DNA of 57,329 nucleotides from Armatimonadetes bacterium DC (lineage in GTDB: Bacteria; Armatimonadota; Fimbriimonadia; Fimbriimonadales; GBS-DC): NCBI GenBank assembly GCA_001442985.1, contig LDYB01000008.1, forward strand, positions 1-57,329, given 5' to 3'. Below the pieces are notes generated by a model. It did not search any database, was not told where the DNA came from, and saw only the letters and a list, made by a program, of their open reading frames with translations. Every line of letters begins with the position of its first letter. The first letter of the stretch is position 1. Below are positions 15,108 to 23,419 of this stretch, piece by piece. The position numbers were made by a program, and so were the translations under genes.

Positions 15108-15656
15108 ATGATGACGGCGAGAGAAGCCTTAGAACAACTGTTTCGGTCGCTGGTAGAGCGTGCGTTTGTGCTGTCGATGCGCTGGGACGATCGGCAGGTT
15201 ATCGAGTACCTGACACGCCTGCTGACCGAGTTCGTGCATATGGACAACCTGTATCGCTTGCGCGACCTCAACGGGCGTCCGCTGCAGGAGGTCGCGGAGA
15301 TGCTCTACTACGCCGATGTGCGGCTCGGCGCTCAGTCGTTCTATCAGGAGCGCGAGGTGCATAAACATATCGGCGACTACACGCTCTTCTGGACGGGGGT
15401 CTACCCTGAGGCGTTGCCACGCCTGCGAGCGTCCCTGCGCAAAGACCACCTGATTGACTATGTGAAGCAGGGGAAGCAATCGTACTACATTGTTTCCCTG
15501 TTTGATATTGGCGAATGGCGTGAGGAGGCGCCGCTGTATCGGAAGCTCTCGGAGAACTTCGAGGTGTGCATGCAGGGTCTGCACGCAGTGCGTCGGCTGT
15601 GGGAGCAGATGGCGCAGGAGAGCTTCCGCCAGTTCCAGCGTCGGCTGGAGTGGTAG
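15108..15656 (+). CDS. Conserved-looking cytosolic protein of unknown function
   Basis: The 182-residue protein has no signal peptide or membrane helix. It is helix-rich with many aromatic and charged residues (LLTEFVHMDNLYRLRD, LYYADVRLGAQSFYQERE, HKHIGDYTLFWTGVYPE). I do not recognise a domain. The start was set at ATG 15108 (or 15111) because AGGAG lies ten bases upstream; GTG 15099 is too close to it. It converges with the PII gene, whose stop lies only 3 bases past this gene's stop, with no room for a separate terminator. Confidence 0.75.
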   Translation: MMTAREALEQLFRSLVERAFVLSMRWDDRQVIEYLTRLLTEFVHMDNLYRLRDLNGRPLQEVAEMLYYADVRLGAQSFYQEREVHKHIGDYTLFWTGVYPEALPRLRASLRKDHLIDYVKQGKQSYYIVSLFDIGEWREEAPLYRKLSENFEVCMQGLHAVRRLWEQMAQESFRQFQRRLEW

Positions 15657-15659
15657 CCG

Positions 15660-15995
15660 TCAGAGCGCGGATTCGCCGCGCTCTTCGGTGCGAATGCGGA
15701 TGGCTTCCTGATAGGGTAGCACGAAAATCTTGCCGTCGTCGGGCTGACCCGTGCGGGCGTGTTCCAGAATCGCCTCAATAATCGGCTCGACCAGCGCGTC
15801 GGGCACGACCATCTCGATTCGCAGGCGCAGGGGGAGCGAAACGAGGGTCTCGTCGTCGAACGCGGGCGCCGCAGGCGCGGGTTGACCGCAGCCGCGCACC
15901 TCGCTCACGGTCATGCCCGTTACGCCCAGCTCACTGAGTGCGGTTTTAACCGCTTCCAGCTTGTGTGGGCGCAGGATACAGTCCACCTTTTTCAT
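15660..15995 (-). CDS. P-II family regulator with a degenerate T-loop
   Basis: The 111-residue protein has the PII fold landmarks: MKKVDCILRPHKLEAVKTAL at the start, the B-loop TGQPDDGKIFV, and the C-terminal IRIRTEERGESAL loop. PII proteins bind ATP/ADP and 2-oxoglutarate and control nitrogen metabolism. The T-loop reads GCGQPAPAAPAFDDETLVS. It is about two residues shorter than usual and lacks the Tyr that is uridylylated in GlnB. Its start lies 50 bases inside the 3' end of nadB, so translation is coupled. It closes the sigma-rex-nadB operon. Control of NAD synthesis rather than nitrogen uptake is my inference. Confidence 0.85.
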   Translation of the reverse strand: MKKVDCILRPHKLEAVKTALSELGVTGMTVSEVRGCGQPAPAAPAFDDETLVSLPLRLRIEMVVPDALVEPIIEAILEHARTGQPDDGKIFVLPYQEAIRIRTEERGESAL

Positions 15996-17565
15996 CGCGT
16001 TTCAGCAGGGTTGGGCAGTGGGCGAACGCCTCGTCTGGTTCTGGGTAGTCCATCACGGTATGCAAGCCCCTGCTCTCCTTGCGCAGGAGCGCACTGCGGA
16101 TAATCAGCAGGGCGCAGGTCACCAGATTGCGCACTTCGCAGGAGTCCACGCTGGGCGGCTCGGCGAGATAGGCTGCTTCAATCTGGCGGGCGAGCGCATA
16201 GAGTTCGCGCTCCGCCTGCAGCAGCCGTTCCACCGTGCGCACGATGCCGACTTTGGCTTGCATCGTGGCGCGAATCTGGGTGCGCGCGGACGCCCAGTCG
16301 AAGGGTTCGGCGCGGGGTGTGGTGTGATTTGGCGCGAACGGCTCGTGCGGCGCACAGGGATAATGGGGTTGGGGCGGCTCCTCGTCGAGGCGGGTTGTGG
16401 CGTGCTGGGCGGCGCGCTCGGCAAACACCAGCGCCTCCAGCAACGAATTACTCGCCAGTCGGTTCGCGCCATGCACCCCCGTGTAGGCGACTTCCCCACA
16501 GGCGTACAGGCGACGCACCGTTGTGCGCCCCCACACATCCGTCCACACGCCGCCGCATACATAATGGGCGGCAGGCACGACAGGGATCGGCTCGCGCGTG
16601 ATGTCGATGCCATATTCCAGACAGCGATGATAAATCGTGGGGAAACGCCGCTTGATGAATTCGGGGTCCAGGTGGGTGATGTCCAGATAGACATAGGGGT
16701 CGCCTGTCTTTTTGAGTTCGGCGTCGATGGCGCGCGCCACGATGTCGCGGGGCGCCAGCTCGGCGCGCGGGTCATAGTCGGGCATGAAGCGATACCCGTC
16801 CCGGCGCTTCAGGATACCCCCCTCGCCCCGCACTGCTTCGGAAATCAAAAACGATTGCGCTTCAGGATGATAGAGCGTTGTGGGATGGAACTGGATAAAC
16901 TCCATATTGGCAATCACCGCGCCCACACGCCAGCCCATCGCGATTCCGTCGCCTGTGGCGATTGGCGGATTGCTGGTGTGCAGGTAGACCTGACCGCAGC
17001 CGCCTGTGGCTAACAGCACGGCGTGCGCCCGTATCTCAAACAGGTCGCCTGTGAGCGTATCCAGCACCTGCGCGCCCACACAGGTGTCGCCCTCCATCAG
17101 CAGCTCCAGCACCTGATAATGTTCCAGCAGGGTGATGTTGGGTGTATTACGCACGGCGCGAAGCAGAGTGCGTTCAATTTCCCACCCTGTATGGTCAGCG
17201 GCATGCACGATTCGGTGGCGCGAATGCCCCCCTTCCATGCCTAAAGCAAGCGTGCCGTCGGGATTGCGGTCAAACTCGGCGCCCAGATCGACAAGCCACT
17301 GAATCAGGCGCGGTCCGTTCTGGGTCAAGATTCGCACCGCTTCGGGTTCGCATAGCCCTGCCCCCGCCCGAAGCGTGTCTTCCATATGCAGCTCCCACGA
17401 GTCGTCGGGTCCGATGGCGGCGGCAATCCCGCCCTGAGCGTAGTTCGTGTTCGATTCGGAACGCTGTTTTTTGGTGAGAATCGCGACGGAGCCGTGGGGC
17501 GCGGCGTTCAGCGCAAAAGTTAGCCCCGCAATGCCACTGCCCAGCACCAGATAGTCATATTGCAC
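15946..17565 (-). CDS. nadB: L-aspartate oxidase
   Basis: The 539-residue FAD enzyme converts L-aspartate to iminoaspartate, the first step of de novo NAD synthesis. It shows the FAD-binding LVLGSGIAGLTFALNA, the SESNTNYAQGGIAAA stretch, MEGGHSRHRIVHAADHTGWEI, the active-site EFIQFHPTTLY, and EAVRGEGGIL. The family's late GRTTVRRLYACGEVA and GANRLASNSLLEALVF blocks are also present. The ending RESRGLHTVMDYPEPD is typical. The start overlaps rex by 11 bases and the end overlaps the PII gene by 50. nadA and nadC are not in the window. In Clostridia, Rex represses nad genes, which fits this operon. Confidence 0.95.
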   Translation of the reverse strand: MQYDYLVLGSGIAGLTFALNAAPHGSVAILTKKQRSESNTNYAQGGIAAAIGPDDSWELHMEDTLRAGAGLCEPEAVRILTQNGPRLIQWLVDLGAEFDRNPDGTLALGMEGGHSRHRIVHAADHTGWEIERTLLRAVRNTPNITLLEHYQVLELLMEGDTCVGAQVLDTLTGDLFEIRAHAVLLATGGCGQVYLHTSNPPIATGDGIAMGWRVGAVIANMEFIQFHPTTLYHPEAQSFLISEAVRGEGGILKRRDGYRFMPDYDPRAELAPRDIVARAIDAELKKTGDPYVYLDITHLDPEFIKRRFPTIYHRCLEYGIDITREPIPVVPAAHYVCGGVWTDVWGRTTVRRLYACGEVAYTGVHGANRLASNSLLEALVFAERAAQHATTRLDEEPPQPHYPCAPHEPFAPNHTTPRAEPFDWASARTQIRATMQAKVGIVRTVERLLQAERELYALARQIEAAYLAEPPSVDSCEVRNLVTCALLIIRSALLRKESRGLHTVMDYPEPDEAFAHCPTLLKRDEKGGLYPAPTQAGSG

Positions 17566-18226
17566 AGTCGCGATGTCCTCCTGTGGGTTGAGCGATTTCT
17601 GTCCCTTCGGCTACATGATACGACAGCACCGCCAGTTCCTGCAGGAACGACACATTGCGCACGAACACATGGGGCGGCACTTTCAGCACAGTTGGCGCGA
17701 AGTTGAGAATGCCGGTGATGCCCGCTTCCACCAGCATATCCGCCACGGTTTGGGCGGCGCTGGCGGGCACGGCGATAATCGCCAGTTTCGCGCCAATCTG
17801 GGCGTTTACCTCTTTGAGGCGGGCGATATCTTCAATCACCAGCTCGCCGAACGGGCGCCCGATTTTAACGAAGTTGTTGTCGAATACAGCGGCGATACGA
17901 AACCGATGCGCTCGAAAGTTGGGGTATCCGACGAGCGCCGCGCCGAGATTGCCCGCGCCCACCAGCAGAATCGGTTGCTCCTGATCGATATGGAGGATGC
18001 GCTCGATGCACTCAATCAGCTGGGGTACCGAGTAGCCGACCCCGGGCTTGCCGAACTCGCCGAAGTAGGAGAGGTCTTTGCGGAATTGCGCGGCGCTGAT
18101 GCCCGAATAATGCTCCATCTCCTGCGACGAAATGGTCTCAACGCCACCCTCGTTCAGGTCCAGCAGCACTCGCAGGTAGGTTGCGAGCCTTTCCAGCGTA
18201 GGGATGGGCACACGGGTCTCGGTCAT
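17555..18226 (-). CDS. rex: Redox-sensing transcriptional repressor Rex
   Basis: The 223-residue protein has the Rex layout. The N-terminal winged helix reads IPTLERLATYLRVL...VETISSQEMEHYSGISAAQFRKDLSYFGEFGKPGVGY. The NAD(H)-binding Rossmann domain follows (ILLVGAGNLGAALVGY, then AAVFDNNFVKIGRP). Rex dimers leave DNA when NADH rises. A near-perfect Rex operator lies in the leader of this operon (19572-19589), suggesting autoregulation. The gene follows the sigma factor gene after 53 bases that hold a strong hairpin, and overlaps nadB by 11 bases. Confidence 0.95.
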   Translation of the reverse strand: MTETRVPIPTLERLATYLRVLLDLNEGGVETISSQEMEHYSGISAAQFRKDLSYFGEFGKPGVGYSVPQLIECIERILHIDQEQPILLVGAGNLGAALVGYPNFRAHRFRIAAVFDNNFVKIGRPFGELVIEDIARLKEVNAQIGAKLAIIAVPASAAQTVADMLVEAGITGILNFAPTVLKVPPHVFVRNVSFLQELAVLSYHVAEGTEIAQPTGGHRDCAI

Positions 18227-18241
18227 GGCGCGTTTTCGGGT

Positions 18242-18271
18242 CTGAGGGGCAGGCTTGTTTCTGCCCCTCAG
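18242..18271 (-). promoter_or_regulatory. Intercistronic hairpin between the sigma factor gene and rex
   Basis: Arms 18242-18252 and 18261-18271 form a perfect 11-bp GC-rich stem with an 8-base loop. No U-tract follows on the minus strand, so it is more likely an mRNA stabilising or processing element that sets the sigma/Rex ratio than a full terminator. Confidence 0.45.
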
Positions 18272-18279
18272 CGTTGTGG

Positions 18280-19545
18280 TTATTCAAGGTCTTTCTCTTC
18301 GATCATCGCGAGCGCCTCTTCCAGTTCGAGCCCGCGTGTTTTGCGCAGGTCTTCGAGGCGTTCGCCGATGAGTCGGAGTTTGCGCAGGGCGCGCAGTTCG
18401 AGCTGGCGCACGCGCTCGCGGGTGATTTTGAGCTCGGCGCCGACCTCTTCGAGCGTGCGCTGGTGCCCGTCGTCGAGTCCGAAGCGCAGGCGCACCACAT
18501 CGCGCTCCCGCGGCTGGAGTTTCTGCAGAATCATCTCAATTTGCTCGCGCAGAATCATCTGGCGCGTAACATCCTCTGGCGTCGGCACGATATCGGTGGA
18601 GGGGATGAACTCGCCCAGGGTCGCGTTATCGCGCTCGCCGACGGGGCTTTCGATGGAGATGGGTTCGATGGAGGCGCGGCGGATTTCACGCACGCGCTCC
18701 ACGCTCATGCCTGTCTCCTGCGCAATCTCCTCATCGGTTGGCTCGCGCTGGAGAATCTGCTGCAGGCGCATCTCGGTCTTGATGACCTTGTTAATCAGCT
18801 CCGCCACATACACAGGGATTCGGATGGTGCGCCCGTTGTTGATGACGGCGCGGGCAATCGCACGGCGAATCCACCATGTGGCATAAGTGCTGAATCGGAA
18901 GCCCCGACTGGGGTCAAACTTCTCCACCGCCCGAATCAAGCCGAGGTTACCTTCCTGAATCAGGTCTGCCAGCGAGATGCCGCGGGTGGCATAGCGCTTG
19001 GCGACGCTGACGACCAGTCGCAGGTTCGATTCGATCAGGCGTCGCTTCGCTTCTTCCGCTTCTTCGAGGCGGTAGGCGAGCTCGTAGGGTGGCAACCCGA
19101 CGGCTTCCGCCCACTCGGCTTCGCTGATCTCTTCCACGCTCACTTTGCGCTTCTCAGCAAGTTGCTGGCGTACTTTGTGGAGCCGCTCGCCTTCCTGCAC
19201 CTGCTGAGCGTAGCGGATCTCCTCTTCAGGTGTCAGCAGTTGCGAGCGACGGCTCTGGAGCATCCAGAGCTCCACATCGACGCTATCGTCCTCATGGGGC
19301 GTCTCCTCGCTCAGTCCACCCCAGAAATCGTACTCTTCCTCTTCTTCACCTGCGAGTTCGTCGCCCAGCTCCAGTCCCCCCATGCCCACTGAAGCGAGCT
19401 CCTCGTCCAGCATATCGATGTCGTCAAAATCTACCCCCTCCATCTCCAGCTCGAGGGGGTCATAGCCCAACTCGCGTCCCGCCTTCGTCAGACGAGCCGA
19501 TGCCTGCGTCTCAATCAGTTCCATCTCCTCATCCAATATTGGCAC
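18280..19545 (-). CDS. Sigma-70 family RNA polymerase sigma factor (group 1/2)
   Basis: The 421-residue protein has an acidic N-terminus, region 1.2 ([20 protein letters not shown]), regions 2.1-2.4 ([51 protein letters not shown]), region 3, and regions 4.1-4.2 ending [20 protein letters not shown]. At positions equivalent to E. coli Q437 and T440, which read the -12 base pair, it has Arg and Ala. It may therefore be an alternative rather than the housekeeping factor. GTG 19545 was chosen as start because AGGAGG (19554-19559) lies eight bases upstream. A longer frame to 19587 would begin inside the Rex box. It heads the rex-nadB-PII operon. Confidence 0.9.
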   Translation of the reverse strand: MPILDEEMELIETQASARLTKAGRELGYDPLELEMEGVDFDDIDMLDEELASVGMGGLELGDELAGEEEEEYDFWGGLSEETPHEDDSVDVELWMLQSRRSQLLTPEEEIRYAQQVQEGERLHKVRQQLAEKRKVSVEEISEAEWAEAVGLPPYELAYRLEEAEEAKRRLIESNLRLVVSVAKRYATRGISLADLIQEGNLGLIRAVEKFDPSRGFRFSTYATWWIRRAIARAVINNGRTIRIPVYVAELINKVIKTEMRLQQILQREPTDEEIAQETGMSVERVREIRRASIEPISIESPVGERDNATLGEFIPSTDIVPTPEDVTRQMILREQIEMILQKLQPRERDVVRLRFGLDDGHQRTLEEVGAELKITRERVRQLELRALRKLRLIGERLEDLRKTRGLELEEALAMIEEKDLE

Positions 19546-19571
19546 TGGTTTCACCTCCTGAAGGGGCGATT

Positions 19572-19589
19572 TCGTGAAACTTTTCACAA
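19572..19589 (-). promoter_or_regulatory. Rex-like operator
   Basis: On the minus strand the 18 bases read TTGTGAAAAGTTTCACGA. The Rex consensus is TTGTGAAnnnnTTCACAA, so 13 of 14 defined positions match. The site sits in the 5' leader, 27-44 bases before the sigma factor start, at the head of the operon that encodes Rex itself. A weak TATAGG just upstream could serve as a proximal promoter; the consensus promoter is farther away (19750-19778). Confidence 0.75.
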
Positions 19590-19675
19590 TCTCGCCCTCC
19601 TATAGTTCGGTTCCATAGAGTAATGTCCTGTATGGTATACGAAGCGCTCCGTATTCGAGTTCCACAGGCGCCTCC

Positions 19676-19717
19676 CAATTCCTGCCGTCAATTCCCGCAG
19701 TCTTCGCCAATTCCTGC
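19676..19717 (-). repeat. Three direct repeats GC(A/G)GGAATTG in the sigma-operon leader
   Basis: Three 10-base near-identical copies occur at 19676-19685, 19689-19698 and 19708-19717 (minus strand GCAGGAATTG, middle copy GCGGGAATTG), with offsets of 13 and 19 bases. They lie between the consensus promoter and the Rex box and may be a regulator binding array. Confidence 0.4.
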
Positions 19718-19749
19718 AAAGACCCCCCTTCTCTGTAGGGCTAATGGAT

Positions 19750-19778
19750 ATTATAACAAAAAATCGGCAGTTTGTCAA
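19750..19778 (-). promoter_or_regulatory. Consensus sigma-70 promoter of the sigma-rex-nadB-PII operon
   Basis: A perfect TTGACA (19778-19773), a 17-base spacer and a perfect TATAAT (19755-19750) lie on the minus strand. The predicted start is near 19743, leaving a leader of about 198 bases with three direct repeats and the Rex-like box. This is the strongest classical promoter seen in the window. Confidence 0.8.
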
Positions 19779-19806
19779 GGGGGTAAAGGGAAATTGGGGT
19801 CAAAAA

Positions 19807-19824
19807 CCCCGCAATTTTGCGGGG
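19807..19824 (-). terminator. Intrinsic terminator upstream of the sigma-operon promoter
   Basis: CCCCGCAA...TTGCGGGG is followed on the minus strand by TTTTT. No minus-strand gene lies upstream, so it probably stops antisense transcripts coming out of the helicase gene and insulates the operon promoter. The 318 bases between the two divergent genes hold this terminator, promoters for both sides, three direct repeats and the Rex-like box; no further gene was seen. Confidence 0.6.
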
Positions 19825-19847
19825 AGAAGCCGTCGTCCCCCCTTTCA

Positions 19848-19855
19848 GGTACACT
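19848..19855 (+). promoter_or_regulatory. GGTACACT promoter, leaderless helicase gene
   Basis: GGTACACT ends eight bases before the ATG at 19864, with no Shine-Dalgarno site between. The overlapping minus-strand TATAGT (19858-19853) could be an antisense promoter. Confidence 0.45.
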
Positions 19856-19863
19856 ATATCTCG

Positions 19864-22044
19864 ATGGATCTGAGCGTGTTGAACCTACAGCAGCTGGAAG
19901 CGGTACTCCACAAGGATGGTCCTCTTCTGGTGTTCGCAGGGGCGGGAAGCGGCAAGACGCGCGTCATCACCTACCGGATTGCAAACCTGATTCATACGCA
20001 CGGCGTGTCGCCCCGCCATATTCTGGCAGTAACTTTCACCAATAAAGCGGCGAACGAAATGAAGGAGCGCCTGCGCCACCTGCTGGGCGACGCGGCACGC
20101 GGGCTGTGGGTCGGCACCTTCCATTCCATCTGCTTGCGAATCCTGCGGGAAAGCGGCACGGCAATCGGCATTCCCCCGAACTTCGTGGTGTACGACGAAA
20201 GCGACCAGCTGGAGGTGGTGCGTCAGGCACTGATCGCGCTTAACATCGACGAGAAACAGTTCAACGCTCGCACGATTGCGAACCAGATTAGCCGCGCCAA
20301 AGAGCGCCTGCTCACCCCCGAACAGTATCAGGAGCGCGCAATAGACTTTTTTGAGCGCATCGTCGCCAGCGTGTACCGCAACTATCAGGCGTTTCTGCGC
20401 TCGGCGAACGCGCTGGACTTCGACGATTTGCTCGTGCGCACCATCGAGCTGCTGGAGACTCAACCGCTTATCAGGGCGCGCTATCAGGATCAGTTCCGCT
20501 ACATTTTGGTGGACGAGTATCAGGATGTGAACTACGCGCAATATGTGCTGGTGCGCTTGCTTGCGGAGAATCACCGCAACCTGTGTGTGGTGGGGGACGA
20601 CGATCAAGCCATCTACAGTTTTCGCGGCGCGGAGGTGGAGCTGATTCTGCGCTTTGAGCAGGACTTTCCCGACGCGAAGGTGGTCAAGCTGGAGCGCAAT
20701 TATCGCTCTACCCAGCCGATTCTGGACGCGGCGCACAAAGTGATTCAGGAAAACACTCTCCGCGCGCCCAAAAAGCTCTGGACGGAACGCACCGACGGGG
20801 CGCCCATCACCTTCACGCAGGCGATCGATCAGGAAGACGAAGCGCGAATCGTGGCGGACTACATTTTCCAGCAGGTGCGTCAGGGTAAGCGCCGTTTCAA
20901 AGATTTCGCGGTTCTGTATCGCACGAACGCCCAGTCGCGTGCGTTCGAGGAGCGATTCCTGCGCGAGCGAATCCCTTACCGCCTTGTGGGGGCGCTGCGA
21001 TTCTACGACCGTCGTGAGATTAAAGACCTGCTGGCGTACCTGCGTGTGGTGGTCAATCCCGACGATTCGGTGAGCCTCAAGCGCATCATCAATGTGCCGC
21101 CGCGCCAGATTGGGCAAAGCACCCTGAACGCCGTGCAGGCACACGCCGCCGAGTGGGGTATCAGCCTCTATCAGGCGCTCAATGACCCGCGCCTGCTGGG
21201 CACTTTCACGCCCAAAACGCTTCAAGCCGTTCAGCAGTTCGTGCTGTTGATAGAGGAGTTGCGCGAGTTTGCACGCACTCATAGCCTCACCGCCACCGTC
21301 AAGCGCCTGCTGGAAAGCTCAGGCTATCTCGCCTGGCTGGAGCAGAAGGGCGACGCCGACTCGCTGGATCGGGCAGGCAACCTGCGTGAGTTCGTGACGG
21401 TGGTGGAAGGGTTTGAACGCAAACTGCAGGACGAAGAGGAGACCCCTGAAGACACGCTGAACGCTTTCCTGCAACATATCGCGCTCCTTTCGGACATCGA
21501 CACGCTGGACGAGAGCCGCGATCAGGTGGTGATGATGACCTTCCATGCCGCTAAAGGGCTGGAGTTTCCTGTGGTGTTTCTGGTGGGGCTGGAACAGGGG
21601 ATTATTCCGCATGCGCTGAGCGAGACCCCGCGCGATATCGAGGAGGAGCGCCGCCTGCTTTATGTGGGCATGACCCGCGCGATGGACGAGTTGCACCTGC
21701 TCTGCGCCCGCGAGCGCTCCGTGTACGGCTCGCGCAAGGCGGCTATCCCCTCGCCCTTCTTGAGAGCGCTGGCTGACACCCCGATGCCTTCGCTTTTTCA
21801 ACTCCGATACGGCGGTGCGAAACCCAGCCCGCTCCAGTGGACGCCTCCCCATCGCCGTCAGGAGCCTCCGAAACCCGCGCCCGAAAAACCTGCGCCGTTC
21901 CTGCCCGGTCAGCGTGTGCATCACCCCCAGCACGGCTACGGGATTGTCGTGCGCACACAGGAGCATGTGGTAACCGTGATGTTCCCCGGGGGCAAAGGCT
22001 TGATGTCGTTCCCGCTGCAAGGCTGCCCGCTGGAAGAGGCGTAA
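19864..22044 (+). CDS. UvrD/PcrA-type superfamily 1A DNA helicase
   Basis: The 726-residue protein contains all the SF1A landmarks: the Q motif LNLQQLEAV, Walker [10 protein letters not shown] (K31), motif Ia [12 protein letters not shown], motif II LVDEYQD, motif [18 protein letters not shown], motif IV ERNYRS, motif [18 protein letters not shown], and motif [11 protein letters not shown]. The C-terminal [14 protein letters not shown] segment resembles the Tudor-like domain by which PcrA/UvrD binds RNA polymerase. It acts in repair and clearing of blocked forks. ATG 19864 aligns with the family start; an in-frame ATG at 19744 would add a non-conserved extension through the terminator and promoter region. 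Confidence 0.94.
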   Translation: MDLSVLNLQQLEAVLHKDGPLLVFAGAGSGKTRVITYRIANLIHTHGVSPRHILAVTFTNKAANEMKERLRHLLGDAARGLWVGTFHSICLRILRESGTAIGIPPNFVVYDESDQLEVVRQALIALNIDEKQFNARTIANQISRAKERLLTPEQYQERAIDFFERIVASVYRNYQAFLRSANALDFDDLLVRTIELLETQPLIRARYQDQFRYILVDEYQDVNYAQYVLVRLLAENHRNLCVVGDDDQAIYSFRGAEVELILRFEQDFPDAKVVKLERNYRSTQPILDAAHKVIQENTLRAPKKLWTERTDGAPITFTQAIDQEDEARIVADYIFQQVRQGKRRFKDFAVLYRTNAQSRAFEERFLRERIPYRLVGALRFYDRREIKDLLAYLRVVVNPDDSVSLKRIINVPPRQIGQSTLNAVQAHAAEWGISLYQALNDPRLLGTFTPKTLQAVQQFVLLIEELREFARTHSLTATVKRLLESSGYLAWLEQKGDADSLDRAGNLREFVTVVEGFERKLQDEEETPEDTLNAFLQHIALLSDIDTLDESRDQVVMMTFHAAKGLEFPVVFLVGLEQGIIPHALSETPRDIEEERRLLYVGMTRAMDELHLLCARERSVYGSRKAAIPSPFLRALADTPMPSLFQLRYGGAKPSPLQWTPPHRRQEPPKPAPEKPAPFLPGQRVHHPQHGYGIVVRTQEHVVTVMFPGGKGLMSFPLQGCPLEEA

Positions 22045-22058
22045 AGAGCAATTTCCCC

Positions 22059-22088
22059 TTGCAAAATCCCCCTGCCATCGGGTATCCT
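22059..22088 (+). promoter_or_regulatory. rplS promoter
   Basis: TTGCAA (22059-22064), an 18-base spacer and TATCCT (22083-22088), preceded by GGG, lie upstream of rplS. They predict a start near 22095 and a leader of about 35 bases. Confidence 0.6.
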
Positions 22089-22129
22089 ATACCCCTGCAA
22101 GCAACGAACCCGAAAAGCGAGGTGCTACG

Positions 22130-22483
22130 ATGAATCAGGCTACTCTGAACGCGATTACGGAGCCTTACCTCAAGAAAGATATTCCGGAGTTTCGTCCGGG
22201 CGATACGGTGCGCGTGCATGTGCGCGTGGTGGAAGGCAACAAGGAGCGAACGCAGATTTTTGAGGGTGTGGTGATTGCCCGCAAACATGGTGGGATTGCC
22301 GACACCATCACGGTGCGCAAGATTTCGTATGGCGTGGGCGTGGAGCGCACCTTCCCCATTCACTCACCGACCGTTGCCAAGATTGAGGTGGTGCGCAAAG
22401 GCAAGGTGCGCCGCGCGAAGCTACACTACCTGCGCAATCTGTCGAGCAAAGAGGCGCGCCTGAAAGAGGATATGAGCCGCTGA
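22130..22483 (+). CDS. rplS: 50S ribosomal protein L19
   Basis: The 117-residue protein matches L19 along its length: [51 protein letters not shown], and the end [21 protein letters not shown]19 contributes to the 30S-50S interface. It has its own promoter and is not preceded by trmD. The stop codon overlaps the start of lepB by one base, so ribosomal protein and signal peptidase are translated together. Confidence 0.97.
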   Translation: MNQATLNAITEPYLKKDIPEFRPGDTVRVHVRVVEGNKERTQIFEGVVIARKHGGIADTITVRKISYGVGVERTFPIHSPTVAKIEVVRKGKVRRAKLHYLRNLSSKEARLKEDMSR

Positions 22484-23301
22484 TGGAGCCGTTCGCGCCC
22501 CCATCGGGACCGCTCACATGGATTGAGACGCTGGCGCGTCTGCCCGTGGCGACCGTCGTGTTCGCCATGGCGGTCTGCATCGTGCTACGGCTTGCCATCG
22601 AGCCGATGCACAAGCGCCCCCTCGCCCGATTCGTGAGCAACTTTCTGGATGCCATTATCTACGCGGGCATCCTCGTCTATCTGATTATCCGCCCCTATCT
22701 GGTTCAGCCCTTCTACATCCCCTCCGAATCGATGGTGCCGACCCTGCAGGTGGGCGATGTGGTGATGGTGGGCAAATATTCCTATCGGTTCAGTGAGCCG
22801 AAGCGGTTCGATATCGTGGTGTTCCGTGCCCCCGACTGGGCGCTTAACCCCTGGCAAACACCGGGCAAAACCGACTTTGTGAAACGCCTGATTGGCTTGC
22901 CAGGCGATGTGATTGAAATCAAAGCGGGCGAGGGGCTTTACCTCAACGGCAAGCGCATCGAGGAAAAGTATATCAGTGGCATCCCCCAGTACTCGATGAA
23001 AATCATCGACGGCATCGTTTATGAATATAACGACTTCGGGGATGTGTGGAAAGGCGGACCGAACATGAATCGGGTTCCCGTGATTGATGACGCGGAACGC
23101 GAGCGCGTTCTCCGCACCCCCTCCCAGCCAATTCCGAAGGGCAAATACCTGATGTTAGGCGACAACCGCAACGGCAGCAGCGATAGCCATCACTGGGGGT
23201 TGCTGGACGCCAACCGGGTGGTGGGCAAAGCGCTGTTTGTGTTCTGGCCGCCTTCGCGAATTGGTCCTGCGAACCGCACCCCTCTCCCACAAGTAGAATA
23301 A
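22483..23301 (+). CDS. lepB: Signal peptidase I
   Basis: The 272-residue membrane protease has two N-terminal membrane helices (about residues 22-40 and 54-72). The catalytic Ser is S83 in FYIPSESMVPTL and the general-base Lys is K134 in DFVKRLIGLPGD. The last box is GDNRNGSSDSHHWGLL. It removes signal peptides from exported proteins such as the PEP-CTERM, PKD and HAF proteins in this window. It follows rplS directly with a one-base overlap; the rplS-lepB pairing is known in several phyla. The stop lies four bases from a tRNA gene on the other strand. Confidence 0.95.
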   Translation: MEPFAPPSGPLTWIETLARLPVATVVFAMAVCIVLRLAIEPMHKRPLARFVSNFLDAIIYAGILVYLIIRPYLVQPFYIPSESMVPTLQVGDVVMVGKYSYRFSEPKRFDIVVFRAPDWALNPWQTPGKTDFVKRLIGLPGDVIEIKAGEGLYLNGKRIEEKYISGIPQYSMKIIDGIVYEYNDFGDVWKGGPNMNRVPVIDDAERERVLRTPSQPIPKGKYLMLGDNRNGSSDSHHWGLLDANRVVGKALFVFWPPSRIGPANRTPLPQVE

Positions 23302-23305
23302 AAAA

Positions 23306-23380
23306 TGGAGCGGGAGACGGGATTCGAACCCGCGACCCCTGGCATGGGAGGCCAGTGCTCTACCCCTGAGCTACTCCCGC
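23306..23380 (-). tRNA. tRNA-Gly (anticodon CCC), CCA encoded
   Basis: On the minus strand the sequence folds as a cloverleaf. The acceptor stem GCGGGAG pairs with CTCCCGC, the D arm is GCTCAGGGGTAGAGC, and the anticodon stem CTGGC/GCCAG encloses loop CTCCCAT, giving anticodon CCC. The T arm has TTCGAAT, followed by discriminator T and encoded CCA. Length is 75 bases. It reads the Gly codon GGG. A run of six T follows directly and should terminate transcription. It lies between the converging ends of lepB and flhF and has a promoter overlapping the flhF stop codon. Confidence 0.96.
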
Positions 23381-23389
23381 ACGCCCGTA

Positions 23390-23419
23390 ATTATACCTCT
23401 TCCTGGTGGGCGAATGCAA
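23390..23419 (-). promoter_or_regulatory. tRNA-Gly promoter nested in the flhF 3' end
   Basis: TTGCAT (23419-23414), an 18-base spacer and TATAAT (23395-23390) on the minus strand, preceded by GG. The mature tRNA 5' end is at 23380, nine bases past the -10. The -10 overlaps the flhF stop codon. Confidence 0.7.

Noticed and set aside
19807-19824. Terminator hairpin as a leader attenuator of the sigma-rex operon
   Set aside because: The perfect TTGACA-17-TATAAT promoter lies downstream of it on the same strand, so transcripts of the operon would not contain it. It is better seen as an insulator against antisense transcription.
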